64,000 nt of DNA. It comes from JAOUEA01 sp963810945 (GTDB taxonomy: Bacteria; Actinomycetota; UBA4738; HRBIN12). Shown one piece after another: positions 7,906 through 15,483 of this stretch. The first letter of the stretch is position 1. Each line of letters starts with the position of its first letter. A program made the position numbers and the translations under genes. The stretch is from positions 1,364,001 to 1,428,000 of the forward strand of contig CAWEPI010000004.1 of NCBI GenBank assembly GCA_963810945.1. The letters run 5' to 3'. Under the pieces are notes generated by a model that saw only the letters and a list, made by a program, of their open reading frames with translations, had not been told where the DNA came from and did not search any database.

Positions 7906-9035
7906 ACGAGGAGCACATCGAGACCGAGGCGATCCACGCCGGCCAGGACCCCGAGGAGATCTTCGGCGCGGTGAACGTCCCGATCTACCAGACGTCCACC
8001 TACGCCCAAGACGCCGTGGGGTCGTTCAAGCGCTGGGACTACGGCCGCGGCGGCAATCCCACGCGGGAGGCGCTGGAGACCGCCCTCGCCGCGATGGAGG
8101 GAGGCGCGCGCGCCCTCGCGTTCGCCAGCGGACTGGCCGCCGAGGCCACCCTGCTGCTGACGCTGCGCCCCGGCGACCACGTTGTGTTGGCCGACGATGT
8201 CTACGGCGGCACCTACCGGCTCATCACCAAGGTGCTCGGCCCCTGGGGTCTCGCGTGTGACACGGCGGATCTCACCGACCCGGCCTCGATCGCGGCCGCC
8301 GTGGGCCCCCGGACGCGGTTCGTCTGGGTGGAGACGCCCTCGAACCCGATGCTGAAGATCGTGGATCTCGCGGCGGTGGTCGAGATCGCGCACGCGGCAG
8401 GGGCGCGCGTGGTGGTCGACAACACGTTCGCCACCCCGGCGCTACAGCGGCCGCTGACCCTGGGGTGCGACGTGGTCGTGCACAGCGTCACGAAGTACCT
8501 CAGCGGCCATTCCGACCTGATCGGCGGCGCGCTGGTCACGAGCGACGACGACCTGATCGAGCAGCTCGCGTTCCTCGTGAACGCCGTCGGCGCAGTGCCG
8601 GGCCCGATGGACTGCTACCTCGCCTTGCGCGGCCTGAAGACGCTGGCCGTGCGCATGCGTGCCCACTGTGAGGGCGCGGCCGCCGTCGCGGCCTTCCTCG
8701 CCGAGCACCCGCGCGTGACCCGCGTGCACTATCCCGGCCTCGCCTCCCACCCGGGTCACGCGCTCGCCGCCCGGCAGATGCAGGGGTTCGGCGGGATGAT
8801 CTCGTTCGAGGTGGCGTCCGCGGAGGAGGCCCTGGCGGTGGCCGCGGGGACCGAGCTGTTCTTCCTCGCCGAATCGCTCGGCGGGGTCGAATCCCTGATC
8901 GAGGTGCCGGGGCCGATGACGCACGCGAGCGTCGCGGGCTCGCCCCTGGAGGTGCCCGCCAACCTGATCCGGCTGTCGGTGGGCATCGAGCATCCCGACG
9001 ACCTGATCGCCGACCTCGCCCGCGCGCTCGCCTGA
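7902..9035 (+). CDS. Cystathionine gamma-lyase / gamma-synthase family PLP enzyme
   Basis: 377 residues, typical of the Cys/Met metabolism PLP family. Cystathionine gamma-lyase splits cystathionine to cysteine, 2-oxobutyrate and ammonia; gamma-synthase runs the opposite sulfur flow. The PLP Lys198 is in HSVTKYLSGHSD, with YGRGGNPTREALE (cofactor contacts from the neighbouring subunit), VWVETPSNP and VVDNTFATP all conserved. GTG 7902 overlaps the stop of the DUF429 gene (GTGA), with a GGAGGCGGG purine run just upstream. Pairing with cystathionine beta-synthase favours the lyase, and so cysteine from homocysteine, but sequence alone does not separate the two activities. Confidence 0.9.
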   Translation: MNEEHIETEAIHAGQDPEEIFGAVNVPIYQTSTYAQDAVGSFKRWDYGRGGNPTREALETALAAMEGGARALAFASGLAAEATLLLTLRPGDHVVLADDVYGGTYRLITKVLGPWGLACDTADLTDPASIAAAVGPRTRFVWVETPSNPMLKIVDLAAVVEIAHAAGARVVVDNTFATPALQRPLTLGCDVVVHSVTKYLSGHSDLIGGALVTSDDDLIEQLAFLVNAVGAVPGPMDCYLALRGLKTLAVRMRAHCEGAAAVAAFLAEHPRVTRVHYPGLASHPGHALAARQMQGFGGMISFEVASAEEALAVAAGTELFFLAESLGGVESLIEVPGPMTHASVAGSPLEVPANLIRLSVGIEHPDDLIADLARALA

Positions 9036-9067
9036 CGGTCCGGGTTCCGCGGGCTTCCCGAACGGAC

Positions 9068-9073
9068 TACGCT
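9068..9073 (+). promoter_or_regulatory. Leaderless -10 box for the PAS gene
   Basis: TACGCT ends 9 nt before ATG 9083 in the 47-nt gap after the PLP enzyme. No ribosome binding site lies in between, so a leaderless or near-leaderless transcript is inferred. Confidence 0.35.
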
Positions 9074-9082
9074 TGCGCCGGC

Positions 9083-9487
9083 ATGGACGTCGCTCAACGG
9101 AACCTGGTGCTGATCCTCGCGCGGGACTTCGCCTCACGGCTTGCGACCGCGGTGTTCCTCGTGGACACGGAGGACAACCTGATCTACTTCAACGAGGCCG
9201 CCGAGGCGATGCTGGGGATCCCGTACGCGGAGGGCGAGGTGATCGCGGCGGCAGATTGGTCGCGGGCCATCGCTCCCGCGGACGAGGACGGACGGGTGCT
9301 GCCCCCGTCCGAACGGCCGCTCGGCGTGGCGCTCAAGCAGGGGACGCCGAGCCACCGCTCGCTCCGGGTCCGCGCCGTGGCGGGGACGCACCGCCACATC
9401 GAGGTCACCGCGTTCCCGCTCTTCGCGCACGCCGACGAGTGCGTGGGGGCGATGTCCATCTTCTGGGAGCCCGCGGAGGAGGCGTAG
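9083..9487 (+). CDS. Small single-PAS-domain protein
   Basis: 134 residues, essentially one PAS domain: a short N-terminal helix, then TAVFLVDTEDNLIYFNEAA and AMLGIPYAEGEV (the usual PAS entry), ending with the sheet VTAFPLFAHADECVGAMSIFWE. There is no output domain, so it may act as a free sensor or as a partner of another protein. Its stop overlaps the start of the metallo-beta-lactamase-fold gene by one base, so the two are probably translated together. Ligand unknown. Confidence 0.8.
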   Translation: MDVAQRNLVLILARDFASRLATAVFLVDTEDNLIYFNEAAEAMLGIPYAEGEVIAAADWSRAIAPADEDGRVLPPSERPLGVALKQGTPSHRSLRVRAVAGTHRHIEVTAFPLFAHADECVGAMSIFWEPAEEA

Positions 9488-10329
9488 TGCGTGTCCGGGT
9501 CTGGGGCTGCCGCGGTTCGATCGCGTCGCCGGGCCCCGACACGATCCGCCACGGGGGGAACACGTCGTGCGTCGAGGTCCGCCTCGACGACGAGCAGCTC
9601 CTGATCCTCGATGCGGGGACGGGCCTGCGGCCGCTGGGCCTGCACCTCATGCAGGAACGCCCATCGCGCATCGACCTGCTGCTCACCCATCTCCACGTCG
9701 ACCATCTCGAGGGGCTCGGGGCCTTCGCGCCGATCTGGTCGACGGATACCGAGCTCCACATCTGGGGACCACCCTCGCCCGTGGCCTCGTTGGCGTCCCG
9801 GATCGCCACCTACTTCTCACCCCCGCTGTTCCCGGTGCACCTGGCCCGCGTGCCGGCCGACGTCGTCTTCCACGACGCGCCTCAGGGTGCCTGGACGATC
9901 GGGAGCGCTCACGTCCGGTCCAGCCCCATCCTGCACCCGGGCCCCACCGTGGGGTACCGCATCGAGGCCGACGGCCGGACCCTCGCCTACGTCACGGACC
10001 ACGAGCCCGGCCTTGGGTTGGACCTCGAGGCGCTCAGCACCGAGTGGATCTCGGGTCTCGCGCTCGCGGCAGGCGCCGACCTCCTGATCCACGACTGCCA
10101 GTACGACGAGAAGGAGTACGGCGACCGCGTGGGGTGGGGGCACTCCAGCACCGCGCAGATGGCGACCTTCGCACGCAAGGCCGCCGTCGAACGATTGCTG
10201 CTCTTCCACCACGACCCGATGCACGACGACGACGTCATCGACGCCATGGCCGACACCGTCCGCCGGCGCTGGGGCGTCAACGGCGAGCGATGCGTCGCCG
10301 CCGCGGAGGGCATGGACCTCGAGGTGTGA
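9487..10329 (+). CDS. Metallo-beta-lactamase-fold hydrolase
   Basis: 280 residues from GTG 9487 (TAGTG overlap with the PAS gene). The metal-binding motif THLHVDHLEGL (HxHxDH) is clear. VWGCRGSIASPGPDT and HGGNTSCVEV at the N terminus, plus VTDHEPG, IHDCQYDEKEY and GHSS later, match the PhnP/RNase Z-like branch often found as free enzymes or fused to signalling domains. Likely a two-metal phosphodiesterase or related hydrolase; substrate not predictable. Coupling to a PAS protein suggests that the pair forms a split sensor-effector, since fused PAS/REC-MBL proteins are known. Confidence 0.85.
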   Translation: MRVRVWGCRGSIASPGPDTIRHGGNTSCVEVRLDDEQLLILDAGTGLRPLGLHLMQERPSRIDLLLTHLHVDHLEGLGAFAPIWSTDTELHIWGPPSPVASLASRIATYFSPPLFPVHLARVPADVVFHDAPQGAWTIGSAHVRSSPILHPGPTVGYRIEADGRTLAYVTDHEPGLGLDLEALSTEWISGLALAAGADLLIHDCQYDEKEYGDRVGWGHSSTAQMATFARKAAVERLLLFHHDPMHDDDVIDAMADTVRRRWGVNGERCVAAAEGMDLEV

Positions 10330-10338
10330 GGCGGGAGG

Positions 10339-10980
10339 CTAGCGCGCCCCCTGGAGCACGACCTCGCCGCCGTCGGCGAGCCCCACCGTCACGGATCGCA
10401 CGCCGGGGGGACCGTCAGCGGTGACGCAGTCGATGGGGACCTCGGCGCCGCCCAACCAGTCCCGCAGGTGGGCCGCGTCCCCCGCCACCTCCACCCGGCG
10501 GATGCCCGACGGGGCGACGCGGTGCGCCGCGGGCATGCGGCCCGGGTGCTCCTGCGGAGGGATGTCCCACACGATGAAGAACGGCAGCCACGGAGGTCGG
10601 GCCGGCTCCTCGATGCCGGCACCCCGCCACCGCACCTGGGTGCCGTCCGGCAGCGTGCGCGCGCCGGGATCCACCGTGAGGCCGAGCCGCGCGGCGGTGG
10701 CATCGATCTCCGGTTCGGCCAGGCACACCGAGAACCATCGATCGCGGCCGTCCTGCGTGAGCTCGAGGAGCGCACGGCCCAACGTCGTCCCCGCACCGAT
10801 GTCGCGATCCACCACGGAGAGGAGCTCGACGTAGTCGTCGCCGAGCGGGACGATGCGGTTCGCGGTCCCCCAGCCCGGATGCCGGCCCCCCGCCACCGCG
10901 TCGAGTCCGGTCGAGGCGAGGAGCCGCTCGGCGGCCTCGTCGAGATCGCGCACGGCGAGCACGACGTGATCGATACGCAC
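10339..10980 (-). CDS. VOC (glyoxalase-like) domain protein
   Basis: 213 residues starting VRIDHVVLAVRDLDEAAERL, the classic first beta-alpha unit of the vicinal oxygen chelate fold, followed by RHPGWGTANRIVPL and DYVELLSVVD, as in the Glyoxalase_3/Glyoxalase-like group. The C-terminal half (about 120-213) is a weaker second repeat. A metal-dependent isomerase, dioxygenase or resistance role is possible; none can be chosen. GTG 10980 lies 2 nt after the stop of the DUF4177-like gene, making it the last gene of a four-gene coupled operon. It converges on the hydrolase gene ending at 10329. Confidence 0.8.
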   Translation of the reverse strand: MRIDHVVLAVRDLDEAAERLLASTGLDAVAGGRHPGWGTANRIVPLGDDYVELLSVVDRDIGAGTTLGRALLELTQDGRDRWFSVCLAEPEIDATAARLGLTVDPGARTLPDGTQVRWRGAGIEEPARPPWLPFFIVWDIPPQEHPGRMPAAHRVAPSGIRRVEVAGDAAHLRDWLGGAEVPIDCVTADGPPGVRSVTVGLADGGEVVLQGAR

Positions 10981-10982
10981 GC

Positions 10983-11147
10983 TCAGCCCTTGGGTCGCTT
11001 CATGTAGGCCACCGTGGACACGCCGCCCATCGGATTCTGGATCTGGGTCACCCCCACGAGCTCCCAGCCGTCCTCGCCGAACGTGTTGAGGATCTCCCCC
11101 GGATTGTGCTCGAGGAGCGGTGCCACGAAGTACTCCCACTTGGTCAT
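10983..11147 (-). CDS. DUF4177-like small protein (54 residues)
   Basis: A short gene that is easy to miss. The sequence begins MTKWEYFVAPLLE and contains ILNTFGEDGWELVGVTQIQ, the KWEY...LN..G..GWELV pattern of DUF4177-type small proteins, ending STVAYMKRPKG. The start has a good ribosome binding site, GGGAGG, 8 nt upstream. Its ATG overlaps the stop of the CoA-binding gene (ATGA), and it ends 2 nt before the VOC start. Function unknown; related proteins are single compact alpha/beta domains found across Actinomycetota and Firmicutes. Confidence 0.8.
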   Translation of the reverse strand: MTKWEYFVAPLLEHNPGEILNTFGEDGWELVGVTQIQNPMGGVSTVAYMKRPKG

Positions 11148-11569
11148 GTCGTCGCCTCCCGGTCCAGCCGTTCCTTCGTCTGCATGATGCAGACCCCCAT
11201 GATGACCTCCAGCCCACCGCCCGTGGCGATCCGGTAGGCGTCGTCGCTCACGATCCCCTCCTGCAGCCAGAGCACGCGCGCCCCGATCGCGACCGCATCC
11301 CTCGCCACATCCGGCGTGAACTCCGATCGCCGGAAGACGTCGACGACGTCAACGTGGGCGTCGGCGGGGAGCTCGAGCAGGGACGCGAACGCGGGCTCAC
11401 CGAGGACCTCGGTCACGTGCGGATTCACCGGCACGATGACGTAGCCGTGATCCTGGAGGTACGCGGCCACGCGATGCGAGGGCCGTGCCGGGTCCGAGGA
11501 CAGTCCCACGACCGCGATCGTGCGCGCCTCGCCCAGGAGGATGCGCAGCTCGCGATCTTCGGGCGTCAT
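11144..11569 (-). CDS. CoA-binding domain protein (YccU type)
   Basis: 141 residues covering one Rossmann-type CoA-binding domain: TIAVVGLSSDPARPSHRVA is the first strand and nucleotide loop, then YVIVPVNPHVTEVLGE, DVVDVFRR and VLWLQEGIVSDDA. Small stand-alone members of this family bind CoA but their roles are unclear. The start ATG 11569 overlaps the NUDIX stop and the stop overlaps the next ATG, both as ATGA. The upstream NUDIX enzyme resembles CoA pyrophosphatases, so the two may share a CoA link; that is inference. Confidence 0.85.
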   Translation of the reverse strand: MTPEDRELRILLGEARTIAVVGLSSDPARPSHRVAAYLQDHGYVIVPVNPHVTEVLGEPAFASLLELPADAHVDVVDVFRRSEFTPDVARDAVAIGARVLWLQEGIVSDDAYRIATGGGLEVIMGVCIMQTKERLDREATT

Positions 11570-12156
11570 CGATCCTTCGGGACCCACGGGGTCTCCTTCC
11601 TCATCACGTCCAAGAGGGTATGCAACATCCAGCCCGTCGCCCCCCAGATCGTGTGCCCCTCCAGCTCGTAGGCCCACCCGCGCCACACGCCCCCTTCAGG
11701 ACGGGCGAGCTCCATCGGCCGTTCCGCAGCCCCCAGGCGTGCGACGGAGAAGAGCAGGACCTCCTCGATCTCGGCCTCGCTCGCCGTGATCGGGGGCGCC
11801 GCGGCCAGCGCCGCCACGAACGGCACCACGAGGATCCCGCTCACGTGGGTGTGCACCGGTGGCAACGCGCCGAGGACCTCCGGCGCCGACGGATCGAGCC
11901 CGATCTCCTCGTGCGCCTCGCGCAGCGCCGCTTCCGCCGGCGACTCCCCCGGGTCGACGATCCCTCCGGGGAACGAGATCTCCCCCGCGTGCCGCGAGAG
12001 GCCGGCGGCGCGCACCGTGAAGATCAAGGCAGGCGCTGCCCCCTCGATGAGCGGAACGAGGACGGCGGCCAGGCGGTCGCCCGCGGGGGCGACGTCGACG
12101 GGCGCGGGATCCAACGCCGCGCGCAGACGTTGGCGGAGGTCGGCGGGGTGTAGCAT
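11566..12156 (-). CDS. NUDIX hydrolase, CoA pyrophosphatase-like
   Basis: 196 residues. The NUDIX box (GX5EX7REUXEEXGU) is complete: GGIVDPGESP, then AALREAHEEIGL. Upstream SRHAGEISFPGG and downstream LPPVHTHVSGILVVPF match the CoA-diphosphatase branch (NudL/Pcd1), which cleaves CoA to 4'-phosphopantetheine and 3',5'-ADP. First gene of a four-gene coupled operon. The start ATG 12156 lies 8 nt from the start of the divergent M20 gene and 8 nt after TACCAT on its own strand, so it is probably leaderless. Substrate assignment is tentative. Confidence 0.87.
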   Translation of the reverse strand: MLHPADLRQRLRAALDPAPVDVAPAGDRLAAVLVPLIEGAAPALIFTVRAAGLSRHAGEISFPGGIVDPGESPAEAALREAHEEIGLDPSAPEVLGALPPVHTHVSGILVVPFVAALAAAPPITASEAEIEEVLLFSVARLGAAERPMELARPEGGVWRGWAYELEGHTIWGATGWMLHTLLDVMRKETPWVPKDR

Positions 12157-12170
12157 CGCGCGCCATGGTA
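12151..12170. promoter_or_regulatory. Interlocked divergent leaderless promoters
   Basis: The two divergent starts are only 8 nt apart. On the plus strand TAGCAT (12151-12156) ends 8 nt before ATG 12165; on the minus strand TACCAT (12170-12165) ends 8 nt before ATG 12156. Each -10 box therefore covers the start codon of the opposite gene, and the 20-bp segment is a near-palindrome. Neither start has a ribosome binding site. Confidence 0.45.
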
Positions 12171-13350
12171 GATGAGGGCCTCCTGAGGGCCGTCGCGGAC
12201 GCCGTGGACCCGGACCAGGTGCTGGCCTTCGCCCGAGCGCTGATCGGCGCCCCGAGCGAGAATCCCGGTGGCACGGAGGATGCGGCCGCCGAGGTGGTCG
12301 TCGGCATCCTCGCCGGCGCTGGGCGCCGATCCGACCACCGTCCGCTCCGACGCCGGCCGTCCCAGCGTCGTCGCGACGATCGGCTCCGGAGCCCGACCCA
12401 AGCTCGTGTGGAACGGCCATCTCGACGTCGTGCCCGCGGGCTCGCCGGACACGTGGACGCACGGGCCTTGGGAAGGCGTCGTCGAGGACGGGCGGTTGAT
12501 CGGGCGCGGCGCCGCCGACATGAAAGGGCCGATGGCGGCGGCGTTGGCGGCCGGCGCCGCGATCCGCCGTGCCGGCGTCGAGCTGGCGGGCACGCTCGAG
12601 TACCACCTCGTGGCCGACGAGGAGCTCGCGGGGACGCACGGCACCCAGGTGCTCTGGGACCGCGGGCTCCTGGACGCCGACGCCGCGATCGTGGGTGAAC
12701 CGAGCGAGCTGCAAGTCGGCCTCGCCGAACGCGGCGGGGCCTGGATCACGCTCACCGCCCATGGGCGCGCGGCACACGGGTCACAGCCGCACAGGGGCGT
12801 GAACGCGATCACCTCGATGGCGCGATACCTCCTGCGCCTGCCCGAGGTGCTTCCCGACCTCGAGCACCCGCTGACCGGACGGCCGACCGTGAACGCCGCG
12901 TTGATCGCCGGAGGGACCGCCCCGAACGTCGTGCCCGATCGCTGCGACGTCGACGTGGACCGGCGCATCGTGCCCGGCGAGACCGATGCGGACGCGGTGC
13001 TCGCCCCGTTCCGCGCCCTCGCCGAGGAGCTGCGCCACGACGATCCCGACGTGCGCGTCGAGGCCGCGATCCGCGAGTGGACCGAAGCGGCCGAGGCCTC
13101 CCCCGACACGGACCTGGTCCGCATCGCCCGGACCGCCGTCGGCGCCGAGACCGGGGTCGCGCCGGACCTCGTGGGCTTCACGGGCATCACGGACGCACGG
13201 TTCTACATCAATCAGGTGCGGATCCCCACGGTGATCCTGGGGCCGGGCTCGCTCACCGTCGCCCACACCGCGAACGAGTCCGTCCCCGTCGACGATCTCG
13301 TCGCCGCCGCCCGGATCTACGCGCGGATCTTCGTGGCCTTCCTCGGATGA
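12165..13350 (+). CDS. M20 family metallopeptidase (ArgE/DapE type), interrupted by one extra base
   Basis: Zinc-dependent amidohydrolase family that includes succinyl-diaminopimelate desuccinylase and acetylornithine deacetylase. The first 51 codons (to ILAG) and the rest (from LGADPTTVRS) are in different frames; removing one G near 12318 joins them into 394 residues, the usual length. Metal ligands are visible: NGHLDVVPAG (His and Asp), GRGAADMKGP (bridging Asp) and ADEELAGTHG (catalytic and metal Glu). The dimerisation domain carries GRAAHGSQPHRGVNA, and HTANESV near the end holds the last His. ATG 12165 is supported by TAGCAT 8 nt upstream. Substrate cannot be fixed. If the frameshift is real the product is lost. 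Confidence 0.85.
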
Positions 13351-13374
13351 TGGGGTCCTCGCCGCCACCGGGGG

Positions 13375-13380
13375 TATCCT
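13375..13380 (+). promoter_or_regulatory. -10 box for the A-type Fe-S carrier gene
   Basis: TATCCT ends 8 nt before ATG 13389. The gap GGGGAGGT resembles a ribosome binding site but is too close to the ATG to work as one, so a near-leaderless start is inferred. Confidence 0.4.
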
Positions 13381-13388
13381 GGGGAGGT

Positions 13389-13736
13389 ATGGACGTCGAG
13401 ACCTCAGCCCCGATCGCGGTCACCGATGCGGCCGCGCGCAAGATCAAGACGCTCGCCGAGCGCGAGGGCCGGGCGGCTCCGTTCCTGCGCGTGCGCGTGA
13501 CGGCGGGCGGGTGCTCGGGCTTCAGCTACGAGCTCTCGTTCCAGGACGGTCCCGCCGCCGACGACGCCGTGATCGAAGGTGCCGACGGCGTCCGCGTGCT
13601 GGTGGACCCGCGCAGCGCGCCGATCGTCCGTGGGTCCACGCTGGACTTCGAGGACGCGTTGCTGGGCGGCGGCCTGAAGATGCGCAACCCGCAAGCCGTG
13701 CACGAGTGCGCCTGCGGCGAGTCGTTCTCGATCTAG
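13389..13736 (+). CDS. A-type iron-sulfur cluster carrier (HesB/IscA/ErpA family)
   Basis: 115 residues, normal for the family. A-type carriers receive Fe-S clusters from scaffolds and pass them to apo-enzymes. The three conserved cysteines are present: one in AGGCSGFSYEL and two in the C-terminal CACGESF (Cys-X-Cys-Gly). IAVTDAAARKIK and GSTLDFEDALLGGGLKM are also typical. The next plus-strand gene is a [4Fe-4S] FrhB-like protein and a ferredoxin lies at 20977-21303, both plausible clients. Its stop overlaps the convergent cupredoxin gene by 4 nt. Confidence 0.92.
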   Translation: MDVETSAPIAVTDAAARKIKTLAEREGRAAPFLRVRVTAGGCSGFSYELSFQDGPAADDAVIEGADGVRVLVDPRSAPIVRGSTLDFEDALLGGGLKMRNPQAVHECACGESFSI

Positions 13737-14134
13737 CCGACCGTCAGCGTTCCCGTCATCGACGGGTGGATGGCGCAGTGGAACGGCGCGTCTGCGGTGA
13801 TGTTCACGGTCACCGTCTCGCTCGCCCCCGGCGCGATGTCCTGCGAGACGCTCCCGTCGTCGAGCGAGAAGTTGTGCGTGACCGCTCCCTCGTTCGTGAT
13901 GGTGATCGTGGTCTTCCCCGACGGGACGCTGAGCGAGCTCGGGTCGAACGCGAAATCCTTGACCGTCAGCGTGGCGGTCCCGGAGCCGCCGGTGGACGCG
14001 GGAGCGGACGCCGGTGCCGACGCCGGTGCCGATGCCGAGCCCCCAGCGTCGTTGCTCTTCGAGCAGGCGGTCGCGGTGAGCGCCACCGACGCCACCACGA
14101 CCAACAGACCCACGTGCAGCTTCGTGCCCCGCAT
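13733..14134 (-). CDS. Cupredoxin-like lipoprotein
   Basis: 133 residues. A signal peptide with lipobox (MRGTKLHVGLLVVVASVALT, then ATAC) marks a lipoprotein anchored outside the membrane. A low-complexity Ala-Pro-Ser linker (about 33-50) is followed by a plastocyanin-type domain. Type 1 copper ligands can be assigned: His in AVTHNFSLD, Cys and His in FHCAIHPSM, with Met in the same loop. It probably carries electrons to or from a membrane complex, or binds copper. It converges on the Fe-S carrier gene, sharing 4 nt. Confidence 0.88.
   Translation of the reverse strand: MRGTKLHVGLLVVVASVALTATACSKSNDAGGSASAPASAPASAPASTGGSGTATLTVKDFAFDPSSLSVPSGKTTITITNEGAVTHNFSLDDGSVSQDIAPGASETVTVNITADAPFHCAIHPSMTGTLTVG
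13995..14036. repeat. 12-bp tandem repeat in the lipoprotein linker
   Basis: About 3.5 copies of a 12-bp unit (GACGCCGGTGCC and variants) encoding the Ala-Pro-Ala-Ser linker of the cupredoxin lipoprotein on the minus strand. Such linkers vary in length between strains. Confidence 0.7.
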
Positions 14135-14218
14135 CCCGATCCTCCCGTCCGTCGCCGCGATGAAGGTACTACGGTCCGCAGACCACCGGGGTTTCCTCGG
14201 CAGGAGGACCCGTCGGAT

Positions 14219-15370
14219 ATGCTGCCCGAGATGATGGCGTCCTCAGCCGACAAGACCCAGTGGTTCGACCTCCACCACGAGGTGGTCGCGACCGGCCTGT
14301 GCACGGGTTGCACCGCCTGCATCGTGGCGTGTCCGTTCCACGTCCTGGGCTACGAGGACGGCGTCCCGGTGCAGCTCCAGGAGGACGGCCCCGACCAGTG
14401 CGCACACGGTGAGAAGGGGTGCGACATCTGCACGCGCGCGTGCCCTCGGTTCCGCGACTGGGAAGGAGAGATCGACACCTCCCTCTTCGGCATGACGCGC
14501 ACGCCCGACGAGGTCATCGGCCAGTATCAGGACATCGTGCTCGCGCGTGCGACCGATGCGGAGGCCCTGATGAGCGGCCAGGACGGGGGCGTGGTCTCCG
14601 CCCTGTTGATCTGGGGCCTGCGCACCGGCGAGATCGACGGGGCCTGCACCTCGAAGCTCTCCGAAGAGCGGCTGTGGGACGCGGAACCGGCGGTCGTGAC
14701 CGACGCGCGGGGTGTGATCGACACGGCGGGTTCGCGTTACACCTACTCCGCCAACCCTCTCGCATTGATCAAGGCGGCCGAGATGGGGCTGTCGAAGGTG
14801 GCGCTGGTGGGGATGAGCTGCCAGGCGAGCATCACGGGCTCGATGGAGGCCCGGCGCGTGAACAAGTGGCGGAAGAAGATCGCGTGGACGTTCGGGCTGC
14901 TCTGTTCGAAGACCTTCACCTACGACGGCCTGATGGACGAGATCGCGCAGAAGGAACTGGGCCTGGAGCTCGACCACATCGTGCGCGTGAACATCAAGGG
15001 CAAGCTCCTCTTCTACACGGACGACGGGCAGGAGATCACGTACTCCCTGAAGGACGCGCATCGCTTCACACGACCCGGTTGCCTGCACTGCCCCGACTTC
15101 GCCGCCGAGCACGCGGACATCTCCTTCGGCGGCCTCGGGCAGTCCGACGGCTGGACGCTCACGATCGTGCGCACCGACCGTGGGAAGGACATCTGGGAGC
15201 GGGCCCTGGCCGACGGCGTCGTGGAGGCGCGCCCCGCGTCGGAGGACCCCAAGGCGGTCGAGCTGATGTTCAAGCTCGCGGCCAAGTCGCGCCGCCGCTG
15301 GCCGGAGCCCGAAGCCGTGCCGACGGCCTCGCCGGCCCCACGGGTCCTGCCGGACCCGATCCAGGCGTGA
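14219..15370 (+). CDS. Coenzyme F420 hydrogenase/dehydrogenase beta subunit-like protein (FrhB family)
   Basis: 383 residues. The N-terminal ferredoxin part has TGLCTGCTACIVACPF, then GCDICTRACPRF, enough cysteines for two [4Fe-4S] clusters. The FrhB flavin/F420-binding part follows: SGQDGGVVSALLIWGL, VALVGMSCQASI, IAWTFGLLCSKTF, NIKGKLLFYT, and a cysteine pair in RPGCLHCPDFAAEHADISFGG. Family members move electrons between F420 or ferredoxin and other carriers; actinobacterial ones are little studied. ATG 14219 has AGGAGG 11 nt upstream; ATGs at 14231 and 14234 are alternatives. The Fe-S carrier gene upstream and an LLM-class F420-type enzyme nearby fit an F420 economy. Confidence 0.85.
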   Translation: MLPEMMASSADKTQWFDLHHEVVATGLCTGCTACIVACPFHVLGYEDGVPVQLQEDGPDQCAHGEKGCDICTRACPRFRDWEGEIDTSLFGMTRTPDEVIGQYQDIVLARATDAEALMSGQDGGVVSALLIWGLRTGEIDGACTSKLSEERLWDAEPAVVTDARGVIDTAGSRYTYSANPLALIKAAEMGLSKVALVGMSCQASITGSMEARRVNKWRKKIAWTFGLLCSKTFTYDGLMDEIAQKELGLELDHIVRVNIKGKLLFYTDDGQEITYSLKDAHRFTRPGCLHCPDFAAEHADISFGGLGQSDGWTLTIVRTDRGKDIWERALADGVVEARPASEDPKAVELMFKLAAKSRRRWPEPEAVPTASPAPRVLPDPIQA

Positions 15371-15483
15371 ACGCCTCCTGCGCGGAGCCGGAACTTCACC
15401 CCCGTTGACCTGAGCCGATAATCGTGGCGGAAGGTTCGCCCCGCGGCGCACGCGGGGCCCGACACCCAGGGAGCACAGGACGG

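Noticed and set aside
10983..11147. Treating the gap between the VOC and CoA-binding genes as non-coding
   Set aside because: The 54-codon frame has a good ribosome binding site, overlaps the upstream stop as ATGA and has a DUF4177-like pattern, so it is annotated as a gene.
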